From contig NZ_CANMRL010000004.1 of NCBI RefSeq assembly GCF_947500255.1, positions 248,001 through 312,000 of the forward strand: 64,000 bases of DNA, read 5' to 3'. A program made the translations under genes and the position numbers. This DNA is from an uncultured Psychroserpens sp. (GTDB taxonomy: Bacteria > Bacteroidota > Bacteroidia > Flavobacteriales > Flavobacteriaceae). Positions 43,433-52,770 of this stretch are shown in pieces. Under the pieces are notes generated by a model that was given only the letters and a program-made list of their open reading frames with translations, did not search any database and was not told the DNA's origin. Within the stretch, counting starts at the first letter, position 1. Each line of letters opens with the position of its first letter.

Positions 43433-44953
43433 ATGCCGATTCCATTAGTAAATTCTATTGCTTCCTGGTTTTTAAAAAAACGATTCCATCAAATTGAATT
43501 GTTTCTAAAATACCCAAATGAAGTACAAAACGAATTACTCTTTCAGCTCCTTTCAACCGCAAAGGATACTGAAATTGGTAAAAAGTATGACTTTGCATCT
43601 ATTTCCACCTATGATACCTTTTGTGAACGCATTCCTATTTCTTCATATGAAGATTGTCAAGATATGATTGAACGGTCTCGTCGCGGAGAACACAATATCT
43701 TTTGGCCCAACCCAATCAAGTGGTTTGCAAAATCTAGCGGAACAACAAATGCTAAAAGCAAATTCATACCTGTAAGTACAGAATCATTAGAAGATTGTCA
43801 TTACGCTGCAAGTAAAGATTTACTGTGTATGTATCTCAATAATAATGAAGATTCGCAATTGTTCACTGGAAAAAGTTTACGCTTAGGAGGTAGCAAAGAA
43901 CTATACAAAGAGAACGGAACCGTATTTGGCGATCTATCAGCTATACTTATAGATAACATGCCTTTTTGGGCAGAGTTTAGCAGTACACCTAGCAGTAAAG
44001 TATCTTTAATGAGCGATTGGGAAGTAAAGATGAAAGCTATTGTTGAAGAAACCCGAAATGAAAACGTAACCAGTTTGGCCGGCGTTCCTTCTTGGATGCT
44101 TGTGCTACTTAATACTATTTTGGAAACAACTGGAAAAGACAATCTCTTCGATATATGGCCAAATCTAGAAGTCTATTTTCACGGAGGCGTAAGTTTTGTC
44201 CCTTATGTTGATCAATACAAGGCTATTTTACCTAAATCAGATTTTAAATACTACGAAATTTATAATGCTTCTGAAGGTTTCTTCGCTATCCAAGATCAAA
44301 ATAATAGCAGTGAGTTATTGTTGATGTTGGATTATGGAATTTTCTATGAATTCATCCCAATGGATACCTACGGAACAGCTAATCAAAAGATTATTCCGTT
44401 GAGTGCAGTTGAAATTGGCAAGAATTACGCCGTTATTATTACAACTAATGCTGGCCTTTGGCGCTATAAAATTGGTGACACGGTAAGATTTACATCTATA
44501 AGTCCGTATCGTATAAAAGTTTCTGGTAGAACAAAACACCACATTAATGCCTTTGGAGAAGAATTGATTATTGAAAATGCTGAAGATGCGCTAAGAGAGG
44601 TTTGCTTTTCAACTAATGCTGAAATAGTTGATTACACAGCTGCTCCTATTTTTATGAATGGAAAAGATAAAGGATCACATGAATGGCTCATTGAATTTAA
44701 AACGCCACCTCAAAACCTCAAGACATTTAACGAGCTTCTAGATACCAAACTAAAATCACTTAACTCAGATTATGAAGCTAAACGCCTCAATAATATGACA
44801 TTAAATATGCCAACAGTTCATATCGCTAGAGAACGTCTATTTTACGATTGGCTAAAGCAACATGATAAATTGGGTGGTCAGCATAAAATCCCTAGATTAT
44901 CTAACAGTAGAGAGTATATCGACGAATTATTAAGCCTTAATATAACTTCATAG
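43433..44953 (+). CDS. GH3 family acyl-adenylate synthetase-like protein
   Basis: GH3 proteins, named from plant auxin-responsive genes, activate carboxylates with ATP and couple them to amino acids. This 506-residue protein keeps the three ATP/AMP motifs: SSGTTNAKSKFIPVS (motif 1), YNASEGFFAIQD (motif 2) and WRYKIGDTVRFTS (motif 3), as well as FGEELIIENAEDALREV in the mobile C-terminal domain. It is cytoplasmic. Bacterial copies are common in Bacteroidota, but the substrate is not known. It is divergent from DUF2797 and monocistronic. Confidence 0.9.
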   Translation: MPIPLVNSIASWFLKKRFHQIELFLKYPNEVQNELLFQLLSTAKDTEIGKKYDFASISTYDTFCERIPISSYEDCQDMIERSRRGEHNIFWPNPIKWFAKSSGTTNAKSKFIPVSTESLEDCHYAASKDLLCMYLNNNEDSQLFTGKSLRLGGSKELYKENGTVFGDLSAILIDNMPFWAEFSSTPSSKVSLMSDWEVKMKAIVEETRNENVTSLAGVPSWMLVLLNTILETTGKDNLFDIWPNLEVYFHGGVSFVPYVDQYKAILPKSDFKYYEIYNASEGFFAIQDQNNSSELLLMLDYGIFYEFIPMDTYGTANQKIIPLSAVEIGKNYAVIITTNAGLWRYKIGDTVRFTSISPYRIKVSGRTKHHINAFGEELIIENAEDALREVCFSTNAEIVDYTAAPIFMNGKDKGSHEWLIEFKTPPQNLKTFNELLDTKLKSLNSDYEAKRLNNMTLNMPTVHIARERLFYDWLKQHDKLGGQHKIPRLSNSREYIDELLSLNITS

Positions 44954-45042
44954 TCATTCATCGGTAAAATTCGCACAGCTTCTAAATTTGTCGGATTTAC
45001 GTATAGTTTTATCTAATAAATGTCATAATAAAAGATTTTTTA

Positions 45043-45050
45043 TATTTTTG
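45043..45050 (+). promoter_or_regulatory. -7 promoter box of the PD40 gene
   Basis: TATTTTTG, 39 bases before ATG 45090 and inside the longer open frame that begins at 44988, so it favours the internal start. Confidence 0.5.
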
Positions 45051-45089
45051 ATTATAATTTTAAATGTAATTAATCCCAAAACCCTCACA

Positions 45090-46319
45090 ATGAAAACGCC
45101 TATCCTCACGGTGTTTACCATATTATTTTGTATGGTATCTTCACCTACGATCTCAAACCTAGATGGTAATCGTAATGATCCAAAACATTTTGATGAACTC
45201 AATAGAAGCGGACTAGAATTTTATGTCTATACTTCAAAAGTAAACACAAAATATTCTGAGATTCCTTCAGCTGTATTCAAAAACAAATTGATTATGGTGT
45301 CCTCTAAAAAAATTGGCGGACTAGGAAATGGTATAGACAAATATACCAATGAACCTTACTTTGAGTTATTCTGTCTTGATGTTGATGCTTATGGTTCTGT
45401 AAAGAACCCTTTGTTCTTTTCGAGAATTATCAATACAAAAGATAATGAAGGTCAAGTTGCCTTTTCTCCTGATGAACAAACTATGTACTTCACAAGAAGT
45501 AAACGTGAAAATTCTCAGAATTACCAATTGTATAAAGCTTTTTTAGAAAAAGACTCTAATGGTAACTGGATTAATGAACAAGAGTTAACTATTAGTGATC
45601 TCAACTACTCTATCGAAAATCCGCATGTATCATTTGATGGAACCGAATTATATTTTTCATCAAATATGCCAGGCTCTTTTGGTGGTTTTGATTTATATGT
45701 CGCTCAAATTAATCCTGATGGAACTTTAAATGATCCTGTTAATTTGGGACCAAAAATCAATACGAGGTTTGATGATAAATTTCCACATCTATCCAAAGAT
45801 GGGAAAAAATTATTCTTTTCATCTAAAGGACATGAAAGCATTGGCGGTTTTGACATTTTTGTAAGTTCTATTTCAGAAGATATTAAAACGCCACGAAATT
45901 TAGGAAAAAATGTAAACTCCGAATTCGATGAAATTGCATTTATGTTTACAACCGAAGATAAAGGATTTTTCGCTTCGAATAAAGAACAAGGAAAAGGTAG
46001 TTTTGATATGTATCGTTTTAAAGCTAATGTTATTTACCAACAGTTACAAGGTGTGGTCGTGAACGAAGACAATAAACCTATTCCTAATTCAACTGTTGTA
46101 TTATTTGATGTAAACGGAGATGAGATCGAACGACAGGTTACAGATATTGATGCCTTTTATAGCTTTAAAGTTAAAGCTTATGAACGCTACTCTATTAAAG
46201 TATTAAAAAATGGCTTTGAAAAATTTGAATCCAGATTTTCATCTTATAAAACTGATGCTATTATCTATAAAGAAACTTTAAAATTATCGCCAAAAATATC
46301 GGCTGTGAGTAATGACTAG
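45090..46319 (+). CDS. PD40 beta-propeller plus regulatory-domain exported protein
   Basis: From ATG 45090 the protein is 409 residues with a signal peptide (MKTPILTVFTILFCMVSSPT). Residues about 40-310 contain WD40-like PD40 repeats: VAFSPDEQTMYFTRSKRE, PHVSFDGTELYFSSNMPG, PHLSKDGKKLFFSSKGHE and AFMFTTEDKGFFASNKEQ, each with the following GGFDIF or GGFDLY turn. A carboxypeptidase-regulatory-like domain (LQGVVVNEDNKPIPNSTVVL) closes the protein. This is the middle part of PorE- and OmpA-type flavobacterial proteins without their C-terminal OmpA domain. The role is unknown; envelope scaffold or surface-linked is plausible. Confidence 0.85.
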   Translation: MKTPILTVFTILFCMVSSPTISNLDGNRNDPKHFDELNRSGLEFYVYTSKVNTKYSEIPSAVFKNKLIMVSSKKIGGLGNGIDKYTNEPYFELFCLDVDAYGSVKNPLFFSRIINTKDNEGQVAFSPDEQTMYFTRSKRENSQNYQLYKAFLEKDSNGNWINEQELTISDLNYSIENPHVSFDGTELYFSSNMPGSFGGFDLYVAQINPDGTLNDPVNLGPKINTRFDDKFPHLSKDGKKLFFSSKGHESIGGFDIFVSSISEDIKTPRNLGKNVNSEFDEIAFMFTTEDKGFFASNKEQGKGSFDMYRFKANVIYQQLQGVVVNEDNKPIPNSTVVLFDVNGDEIERQVTDIDAFYSFKVKAYERYSIKVLKNGFEKFESRFSSYKTDAIIYKETLKLSPKISAVSND

Positions 46320-46537
46320 TCATCTCTAAATTTTAAAACATCGACGAACAACACTATTTTTTCCCGAACAACGAGTATTATTGATGTTCATCCAAAAGCA
46401 AGCAAAGTCGTTTTTATTCTGAAATTATTGCAGCTATATTTACGAAGTCTTTAAGAAAAAAACATTTTGAAAAGGACATAAAATTGTAAAAAAATATTCA
46501 AAATATTGTTTAGCAATATTAGTTTTTAAATCCTAAT

Positions 46538-46567
46538 AAAAAAACCACTCTCGGGAAAGAGTGGTTT
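46538..46567 (-). terminator. Rho-independent terminator after clpX
   Basis: Ten-bp stem AAACCACTCT / AGAGTGGTTT (46542-46551 with 46558-46567), six-base loop. On the minus strand it is followed by seven T's. Between 46320 and 46537 there is AT-rich DNA with one weak AT hairpin (46502-46520) and no gene. Confidence 0.88.
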
Positions 46568-46592
46568 CTTTTTGTTCTATTCTGAAATCTAT

Positions 46593-47825
46593 TTATGAGA
46601 CTGCTTTTAGCTTTTTAAGCTTCGTTTTAGTAAGCTTGGTTTCTGCATAAGACTTAGTTACATTAAGTTTTTTATCATTTGAACTTGGCATTTCAAACAT
46701 CGCATCGGTCAAGATTTCTTCACAAAGCGAACGCAAACCTCTTGCACCCAACTTATACTCTATAGCTTTATTAACGATAAATTCTAAAGCGCCTTCCGTG
46801 ATAGCGAATTCGATATCATCCATAGCAAACAATTTCTTATACTGTTTGATGATGGCATTTTTAGGCTCAGTTAAAATAGCTCTTAATGTATTCCCATCTA
46901 ACGGATCCATATAGGTAAGCACTGGAAGTCGACCAATGATTTCAGGTATCAATCCAAAGTCTTTTAAATCCTTAGGGATGATATACTGTAACATGTTATC
47001 GGGATCGGCTATTTCATCATCATGAGATGCTTTATAACCAATAGCAGCCATATTTAATCGCTTAGAGATGACACGCTCGATACCATCAAACGCTCCACCT
47101 GCAATAAATAAGATATGCTCTGTATTAACTTCAATAAATTTTTGGTCTGGATGTTTACGTCCTCCTTTTGGTGGCACATTAACAACAGTACCTTCAAGCA
47201 ACTTTAATAAGGCTTGCTGTACACCTTCTCCAGAAACGTCTCTTGTGATTGATGGATTATCACTCTTACGAGCAATTTTATCAATCTCGTCAATAAACAC
47301 AATACCACGCTCTGCTTTTTCTAGGTTATAATCTGCCGCTTGTAATAAACGTGTTAAAATACTTTCAACATCTTCTCCAACATAACCTGCTTCAGTTAAA
47401 ACGGTTGCATCCACAATAGCAAGTGGCACATTAAGCATTCTCGCTACAGTTTTAGCCATTAAAGTTTTACCTGTTCCTGTTTGTCCTACCATAATGATAT
47501 TTGACTTCTGAATTTCAATATCATCGTCTGTTGGTGGTTGCAATAAACGTTTGTAGTGGTTATAAACTGCAACAGACATCACTTTTTTGGTGTGCTCTTG
47601 ACCAATAATATACTCGTCAAGAAAAGCTTTAATCTGCTGTGGTTTTTTAAGCATTAACTCTGATGACAACTCTGCATTATCAGACTGTTTAGATTCTTCT
47701 AGAACAATACCGTGTGCTTGTTCGATGCAGCGATCACAAATGTGCGCATCTAAACCAGCAATCAACAGATTGGTCTCCGGTTTTTTTCGTCCACAAAACG
47801 AACATTCTAATTCTTCCTTTGCCAT
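46593..47825 (-). CDS. clpX: ATP-dependent Clp protease ATP-binding subunit ClpX
   Basis: ClpX unfolds tagged substrates and feeds them to ClpP. The 410-residue protein has the N-terminal zinc-binding domain (Cys8, Cys11, Cys30, Cys33), Walker A GQTGTGKT (114-121), Walker [11 protein letters not shown], the ClpP-docking loop region of IGFxxx type ([11 protein letters not shown] here is the neighbouring segment) and the sensor-2 region [10 protein letters not shown]. It lies 53 bases downstream of clpP in the same orientation, so both are likely in one transcript ended by the terminator at 46538-46567. Confidence 0.98.
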   Translation of the reverse strand: MAKEELECSFCGRKKPETNLLIAGLDAHICDRCIEQAHGIVLEESKQSDNAELSSELMLKKPQQIKAFLDEYIIGQEHTKKVMSVAVYNHYKRLLQPPTDDDIEIQKSNIIMVGQTGTGKTLMAKTVARMLNVPLAIVDATVLTEAGYVGEDVESILTRLLQAADYNLEKAERGIVFIDEIDKIARKSDNPSITRDVSGEGVQQALLKLLEGTVVNVPPKGGRKHPDQKFIEVNTEHILFIAGGAFDGIERVISKRLNMAAIGYKASHDDEIADPDNMLQYIIPKDLKDFGLIPEIIGRLPVLTYMDPLDGNTLRAILTEPKNAIIKQYKKLFAMDDIEFAITEGALEFIVNKAIEYKLGARGLRSLCEEILTDAMFEMPSSNDKKLNVTKSYAETKLTKTKLKKLKAVS

Positions 47826-47878
47826 AAATCGTTTTAAAGCTTCACATTTCCTAGGAAAACATCAAGCATTTGTTCTTT

Positions 47879-48553
47879 TTATCCTCTTGATAGTACTTCG
47901 TCTATCATTCCGTATTCTTTAGCTTTATCAGCTTTCATCCAATAATCACGGTCGCTATCTTCGTAGATTTTGTCGTAATCCTGACCTGAATGCTTACTAA
48001 TGATTTTATATAACTCTTCTTTAAGGGTTAATATTTCACGAGCCGTAATTTCGATATCACTGGCTTGACCTTGCGCACCTCCTAACGGTTGGTGAATCAT
48101 CACACGCGAATGTGTTAATCCGCTACGCTTTCCTTTTTCACCAGCACATAATAACACAGCTCCCATAGACGCTGCCATACCTGTACAAATAGTAGCTACA
48201 TCTGGTTTGATTAACTGCATGGTATCATAAATACCTAAACCTGCATACACACTTCCTCCTGGTGAATTGATATATATTTGAATGTCTTTAGACGCATCTG
48301 TGCTTTCTAAAAACAGTAATTGTGCTTGAATGATATTGGCTACTTGATCATTGATCGCTGTACCCATAAAAATAATACGATCCATCATTAAACGCGAGAA
48401 TACATCAAAAATAGCGATATTCATTTGTCGTTCTTCAATGATATTAGGCGTTAACGCTGTTGGATACATACTACTAATGATCTTATTGTAATATGTGCTG
48501 CTAATACCTTGATCTTTTATTGCGAATTTTTCAAATTCTTTTCCGTAATCCAT
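47879..48553 (-). CDS. clpP: ATP-dependent Clp protease proteolytic subunit ClpP
   Basis: The 224-residue serine peptidase of the Clp complex. The triad Ser129 (GMAASMG), His154 (MIHQPLGG) and Asp203 keeps the Escherichia coli spacing (25 and 49 residues). The N terminus is longer than in E. coli by about 18 residues ([20 protein letters not shown]), which may be a processed propeptide. [17 protein letters not shown] is the strand-turn region at the handle. Promoter box at 48614-48621. Confidence 0.98.
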   Translation of the reverse strand: MDYGKEFEKFAIKDQGISSTYYNKIISSMYPTALTPNIIEERQMNIAIFDVFSRLMMDRIIFMGTAINDQVANIIQAQLLFLESTDASKDIQIYINSPGGSVYAGLGIYDTMQLIKPDVATICTGMAASMGAVLLCAGEKGKRSGLTHSRVMIHQPLGGAQGQASDIEITAREILTLKEELYKIISKHSGQDYDKIYEDSDRDYWMKADKAKEYGMIDEVLSRG

Positions 48554-48583
48554 ATATAGTTTTCAAATTTTTTTAATGTAAAC

Positions 48584-48613
48584 AAAAAGCGTAAGACGGT
48601 GAAGTCTTACGCT
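48584..48613 (-). terminator. Terminator of tig, abutting the clpP promoter
   Basis: Ten-bp perfect stem AGCGTAAGAC (48588-48597) / GTCTTACGCT (48604-48613), six-base loop, then T5 on the minus strand. It lies 115 bases after the tig stop and immediately downstream of a -7 box. Confidence 0.75.
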
Positions 48614-48621
48614 CAAAGATA
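48614..48621 (-). promoter_or_regulatory. -7 promoter box of clpP
   Basis: TATCTTTG on the minus strand, directly next to the tig terminator stem and 60 bases before the clpP ATG. Confidence 0.5.
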
Positions 48622-48728
48622 CTAATTTATAATATTATTTCTTCTATTTAACAAAATAGCATTAGCCTATACTCAAATATCGAATCTTGGCTCATTTATT
48701 TCTTTTGGCATAGTACCCATTATTGGGT

Positions 48729-50051
48729 TTAGCTGTAAAACTCTTTTACAAAATCGTCGTAAGTTATTTCTTTTGTCTTAAGATTTGCTTCGGCTTTGTA
48801 AAGATTTAACAATTTAGTGCTCATCAATTGCTCAGATAAACGCTTTACTTCATCTTTATTTGATAAGATTCTTGCAGCAATACCTTCTAACTCTTCATCA
48901 CTAGAACCTGTTTGTCCAAACTGTGCCATTTGCACTTTGATCATTTCTTTAGCGTGATCTTTAAGATCATCAAAAGACACTTGAAGATCATGTTTTTCAA
49001 TAATCTTACCTTCAATTAATTGATAACGCATGCTTTTTTCAGACTTTTCGTATTCTTCTTTAGCTTGCTCTGCATCCATTACTTCTTCACCGGCAGTTTG
49101 CATCCACTTCTGTAAGAATTCAGCTGGCAAATCAAATTTTGTGTTTTCTACTAAATATTCAGTTACGTCATTTAATAGTTTTTGATCTCCTTGTTGTGCA
49201 AATTGCTTTTCAGAATCTTCTTTAATCTTAGCTTTCAATTCTGTTACAGACGTCACTGCTTTTGGTCCGAATAATTTATCAAATAACTCTTGATCCAAAT
49301 CAGCTAATTCTCTTGAGTTAATTTCGTTGATTGTAAATGTTACTTCAACCTCTAGACCATGAGCATCATCATGAGATACCTTTAAGAAGGTCATAAGATC
49401 ATGATCATCCTTAAACAATCCCTTAGTTTTTAATGTGATCACATCACCAACTTTAGCACCAATAAATTTCTTCTCAGTCGCTTTTCCTTTAAACTTATCT
49501 AAAGTGATCATTGTAGAATTATTGATCTCTTTTTCCTCATTTACAAAAACACCAGTAATTTCAGAGTCTTTAGCTACTTCTGTTTCAGAAATAATTTTAC
49601 CATACTGTTTTCTAATATGCTCTACTTGGTTATCTAACATTTTATCATCGGCAACAATGTTATAATGTGTGATGGCTTTTTTACCTTTTAAGTTCACATC
49701 AAAATCAGGTGCAAGTCCTAATTCGAACTCAAAAGAAAAGGCATCAGAATCCCAATCTAAATCATCCTGAGGCTTTGGTAATGGGTTACCTAAAACGTCT
49801 AATTTTTCTTCGGTTAAATATTTACCCAAAGCATCTTGTAAAAGCTTGTTAACCTCATCAACTAAAACCGCTTTACCATATTGCTTTTTTACTAAAGTCA
49901 TTGGTACATGACCTTTTCTAAAGCCTGGGATATTAGCCGATTTACGGTAATCGCTTAATATTTTTTCTACTTTATCGCTATAATCTTCTTTAGCGATATC
50001 TACTTTTACCACTGCATTTAATGCGTCGATGTTTTCTCTTGTAATATTCAT
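48729..50051 (-). CDS. tig: Trigger factor (ribosome-associated chaperone)
   Basis: Trigger factor binds nascent chains at the ribosome exit. From ATG 50051 it is 440 residues; an upstream in-frame ATG at 50105 would add 18 residues with no family support. The N-terminal ribosome-binding loop appears as SANIPGFRKGHVPMTLVKK (the GFRxGxxP signature). The central PPIase-like domain (about 150-240) is strongly diverged and the usual active-site residues are not recognisable, as in many Bacteroidota copies. The C-terminal helical arms (about 245-440) are present. It precedes clpP-clpX, a proteostasis cluster conserved in many bacteria. Confidence 0.95.
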   Translation of the reverse strand: MNITRENIDALNAVVKVDIAKEDYSDKVEKILSDYRKSANIPGFRKGHVPMTLVKKQYGKAVLVDEVNKLLQDALGKYLTEEKLDVLGNPLPKPQDDLDWDSDAFSFEFELGLAPDFDVNLKGKKAITHYNIVADDKMLDNQVEHIRKQYGKIISETEVAKDSEITGVFVNEEKEINNSTMITLDKFKGKATEKKFIGAKVGDVITLKTKGLFKDDHDLMTFLKVSHDDAHGLEVEVTFTINEINSRELADLDQELFDKLFGPKAVTSVTELKAKIKEDSEKQFAQQGDQKLLNDVTEYLVENTKFDLPAEFLQKWMQTAGEEVMDAEQAKEEYEKSEKSMRYQLIEGKIIEKHDLQVSFDDLKDHAKEMIKVQMAQFGQTGSSDEELEGIAARILSNKDEVKRLSEQLMSTKLLNLYKAEANLKTKEITYDDFVKEFYS

Positions 50052-50124
50052 TGTATCTACTCTAAACCCTAAAGGGTATTTACATTTTATATTTTTAATA
50101 CACACGAGGTATTAAAAAGGGCTG

Positions 50125-50132
50125 CAAAAATA
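50125..50132 (-). promoter_or_regulatory. -7 promoter box of tig
   Basis: TATTTTTG on the minus strand, 73 bases before the tig ATG. The leader holds a small imperfect hairpin around AACCCTAAAGGGT (50070s). Confidence 0.5.
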
Positions 50133-50179
50133 CGATATTTTTTGCAACCCAACAATAGTTTAAGTAACTGATTTTGTGT

Positions 50180-50527
50180 CTACTTTTTCTTCTCTTTTAA
50201 AAAGGAATAGGCAATAGATTGTGAGATGGATAATAAGATACTAAACAGTAAGGCTGTCCAAAACCCATTCACGCCAAAACCATCTATAAATTTATCTGCT
50301 AGTAGAATGATACACGCATTAATCACAAACAGAAACAAGCCTAAAGTAAGAATGGTAATAGGTAAAGTTAAAATGATAAGTATAGGCTTTACTATGGCAT
50401 TTAATAATGCTAAAACCACAGCTACAATAATTGCAGATTGATAGCCTTTAAGTCCAACACCTGGCAAAAAATGAGCTAAAATCATTACGATCCCAGCAGT
50501 GAGTAATATTCTAATAATTAGATTCAT
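50180..50527 (-). CDS. Phage-holin-family (PF04020 type) membrane protein
   Basis: The 115-residue protein has four hydrophobic segments and the signature SAIIVAVVLALLNAIVKPIL followed by LPITILTLGLFLFVINACII, typical of the four-helix membrane family that databases name phage holin family. There is no phage gene nearby, and the family is widespread on chromosomes, so the holin name says little. It lies 18 bases after the hydrolase gene on the same strand and is likely cotranscribed. Function unknown. Confidence 0.87.
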   Translation of the reverse strand: MNLIIRILLTAGIVMILAHFLPGVGLKGYQSAIIVAVVLALLNAIVKPILIILTLPITILTLGLFLFVINACIILLADKFIDGFGVNGFWTALLFSILLSISQSIAYSFLKEKKK

Positions 50528-50545
50528 AAGATTTAGATTTTACAA

Positions 50546-51313
50546 CTATGAAGTTACAAAATTTATAACGGCTTCGTAAAAGTCTTTTGGGTTTTCGGCA
50601 TGCAACCAATGACCAGCATTGGTTATTGTTTCAATAGCTGCAAGCGGAAAATGCTGCTTGATGAGTTTCTCATCTGTTGGCATCACATACTCGCTTTTGT
50701 CACCTCTCAAAAAAAGTGTTGGATTTTCAAATTTAGAATGTATAGGTAAGGCTTCTCCAACTTCAGTGACATTCTCTTTTAAAACGTCAAGGTTAATTCT
50801 AAGTCCGAGCTGCCCCTTTTCTACCCAATACAAGTTTTTAAGCAGGAACATACGCACACCAGGTTCGGAAACATATTGCGAAAGGAATGTATCTGCGGCA
50901 CCTCTACTTTTAATGTCGTTAAAATCCAAGGCACTCAATCCAGCCAAAATGGCATCGTGATGCACAGGATAAAAGCGCGGACTTATATCTGCCACCATTA
51001 ATTTTGAAACCAACTCTGGATATTCGGACGCAAAAAGCATTGCCGTTTTTCCACCCATTGAATGACCTAGTAAAGTCATATTTTCGAGTTGATGCGCATC
51101 AGAATAACGCTTAAGATCTTCAGATAAAACCTCGTAATTAAATTCGTCATTATGAAAACTACGTCCATGATTACGTTGATCTACCAGATGCATTTCAAAA
51201 CCAGCTTCAGCAAATTTATTGCCTAGTGTTTTCCAGTTGTCGGACATCCCTAAAAACCCATGAAGAATAACAAAAGGCTGTCCTTGTCCTATAATTTTTG
51301 AGTGTAATGTCAT
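50546..51313 (-). CDS. Alpha/beta fold hydrolase (YbfF-like esterase)
   Basis: The 255-residue cytoplasmic hydrolase has the oxyanion HGFLGMSDNW (18-27), DQRNHGRSFH (45-54), the nucleophile elbow LLGHSMGGKTAM with Ser85, and a C-terminal histidine in NAGHWLHAENP. The motif DQRNHGxS is typical of the YbfF/ABHD11 esterase group. Its start overlaps the end of pdxJ by four bases, so it is translated from the same message. The natural ester is unknown. Confidence 0.9.
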   Translation of the reverse strand: MTLHSKIIGQGQPFVILHGFLGMSDNWKTLGNKFAEAGFEMHLVDQRNHGRSFHNDEFNYEVLSEDLKRYSDAHQLENMTLLGHSMGGKTAMLFASEYPELVSKLMVADISPRFYPVHHDAILAGLSALDFNDIKSRGAADTFLSQYVSEPGVRMFLLKNLYWVEKGQLGLRINLDVLKENVTEVGEALPIHSKFENPTLFLRGDKSEYVMPTDEKLIKQHFPLAAIETITNAGHWLHAENPKDFYEAVINFVTS

Positions 51314-52023
51314 TGTAATCGCTGTAAATACATTTGCACCACATTTTCGATACCTAGGTACAAGCTTTCAGAAATCAAAGCATGACCAATCGACACCTCT
51401 AATAATCCTGGTATGTTTTCTTTAAAGAATTTGATATTATCCAAAGCCAAATCATGTCCAGCATTAACACCTAATCCTATGTTATTAGATAATTCTGCTG
51501 CTTTAGTAAACGGTTCAATCGCGCTTTCATTTCCTAAACCATATTGATGCGCGAAAGTTTCAGTATATAATTCGATACGATCAGTTCCTGTAGCTTTAGC
51601 ACCTTCTATCATTTCTAAAACAGGATCTACAAATATGGACGTACGAATGCCATTGGATTTAAATTCTGAAATGACTTCGGTCAAGAACGCTTTATGCTTT
51701 ATGGTGTCCCAACCAGCATTAGATGTTAAGGCATCTACAGCATCTGGAACCAAAGTAACTTGCGTTGGTTTAACTTCGAGCACCAAATCCATAAAGGATT
51801 GTATTGGGTTTCCTTCAACATTAAATTCGGTATAAACCTCAGGCTTTAGATCACGTGTATCTTGATATTTTATATGGCGTTCATCTGGTCTTGGATGCAC
51901 AGTAACACCTTCTGCTCCAAATCGCTGCACATCTTTAGCAAACTGAACAACGTTTGGTGTGTTTCCTCCACGAGAATTCCTCAAGGTTGCTATCTTATTG
52001 ATATTTACACTTAACTTGGTCAT
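51310..52023 (-). CDS. pdxJ: Pyridoxine 5'-phosphate synthase
   Basis: PdxJ condenses deoxyxylulose 5-phosphate with 3-amino-2-oxopropyl phosphate to form pyridoxine 5'-phosphate (DXP-dependent vitamin B6 route). The 237-residue TIM barrel shows LSVNINKIATLRNSRGG with a His/Asn active-site variant, VTVHPRPDERHI, TLVPDA, ELYTETFA and GVNAGHDLALDNI with GHALISESL. It is the first gene of a pdxJ-hydrolase-membrane protein operon and is divergent from the CBS-nadK-porG block. Confidence 0.97.
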   Translation of the reverse strand: MTKLSVNINKIATLRNSRGGNTPNVVQFAKDVQRFGAEGVTVHPRPDERHIKYQDTRDLKPEVYTEFNVEGNPIQSFMDLVLEVKPTQVTLVPDAVDALTSNAGWDTIKHKAFLTEVISEFKSNGIRTSIFVDPVLEMIEGAKATGTDRIELYTETFAHQYGLGNESAIEPFTKAAELSNNIGLGVNAGHDLALDNIKFFKENIPGLLEVSIGHALISESLYLGIENVVQMYLQRLQ

Positions 52024-52041
52024 AACTTTGTAATTTGATTA

Positions 52042-52049
52042 CAAAAATA
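52042..52049 (-). promoter_or_regulatory. -7 promoter box of pdxJ
   Basis: TATTTTTG on the minus strand, 18 bases before the pdxJ ATG. Confidence 0.5.
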
Positions 52050-52112
52050 CAAAGTCCTTCAACCTTAATTGTGGTTATTTTTAATTAATTTTGATTAGAA
52101 TTTTACAAGACT

Positions 52113-52769
52113 ATGCCATTACGAGAATATATTATTAACGATATAAAACCACTCAATATAAATGATAAGGTGAGTGATGTTCAGTTGATTTTTAATGAAT
52201 TGACCTATTCCCATATTCCTGTTGAGAATAATGGCACATATCAAGGTTGCATCTCTGAAACTGATGCCCATTGTTTTGAGTCTCAAAAAACAATTGCCGA
52301 TTGTAATTATGCTCTAGATGGTTTCTTTGTGAGATCTGACACCAACTGGTTGGATGTACTGGAAACATTTGCACAAAATTCTTGTAATATCATGCCAGTT
52401 CTAGATAAGCATAATAATTATCTGGGCTATTACGAACTTAATGATATTATAGGTTTATTTAATGAAACGCCTTTCTTTGCCGAGCCCGGCGGTATTCTTA
52501 TTGTTGAAAAAGGTATTCAAGATTATTCCTTTAGTGAAATTAGCCAGATTGTTGAATCAAACGATGCAAAAATTTTAGGTGCTTTTGTATCTCGAATGGA
52601 CAGTGGCGTTGTCCAAATCACTTTAAAGATTGGTAATTCTGGACTCAATGATGTGATTCAAACCTTTAGACGCTATAGTTATAATATTATTTCGGGTCAT
52701 GAGGAAGACACACATCTTGAAAACCTCAAGGACCGCTCAGAATACCTCAAAAAATACTTAGACATATAG
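52113..52769 (+). CDS. CBS domain protein (AcuB-like layout)
   Basis: The 218-residue cytoplasmic protein has a pair of CBS motifs in the first 120 residues (LIFNELTYSHIPVENNGTYQ; FAQNSCNIMPVLDKHNNYLG) and an ACT-like C-terminal domain (GILIVEKGIQDYSFSEISQI, AFVSRMDSGVVQITLKI), which is the AcuB arrangement. CBS pairs often bind adenine nucleotides. It is one base from nadK downstream, and the pair sits ahead of porG in the same order as I recall in Porphyromonas and other Bacteroidota, so a link to NAD(P) or energy status is plausible. Confidence 0.87.
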   Translation: MPLREYIINDIKPLNINDKVSDVQLIFNELTYSHIPVENNGTYQGCISETDAHCFESQKTIADCNYALDGFFVRSDTNWLDVLETFAQNSCNIMPVLDKHNNYLGYYELNDIIGLFNETPFFAEPGGILIVEKGIQDYSFSEISQIVESNDAKILGAFVSRMDSGVVQITLKIGNSGLNDVIQTFRRYSYNIISGHEEDTHLENLKDRSEYLKKYLDI

Positions 52770-52770
52770 T

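Noticed and set aside
44988-45089. N-terminal extension of the PD40 protein
   Set aside because: It contains the promoter box (45043-45050) and would place 34 residues before a normal signal peptide.
46320-46537. Possible small gene or ncRNA after the PD40 gene
   Set aside because: Only short frames and a weak AT-rich hairpin are visible; no promoter box followed by a defined structure was found.
50180-50527. Holin-family name suggesting a prophage remnant
   Set aside because: No other phage gene, att site or integrase is nearby, and this four-helix family is common on bacterial chromosomes; it lies in an operon with pdxJ.
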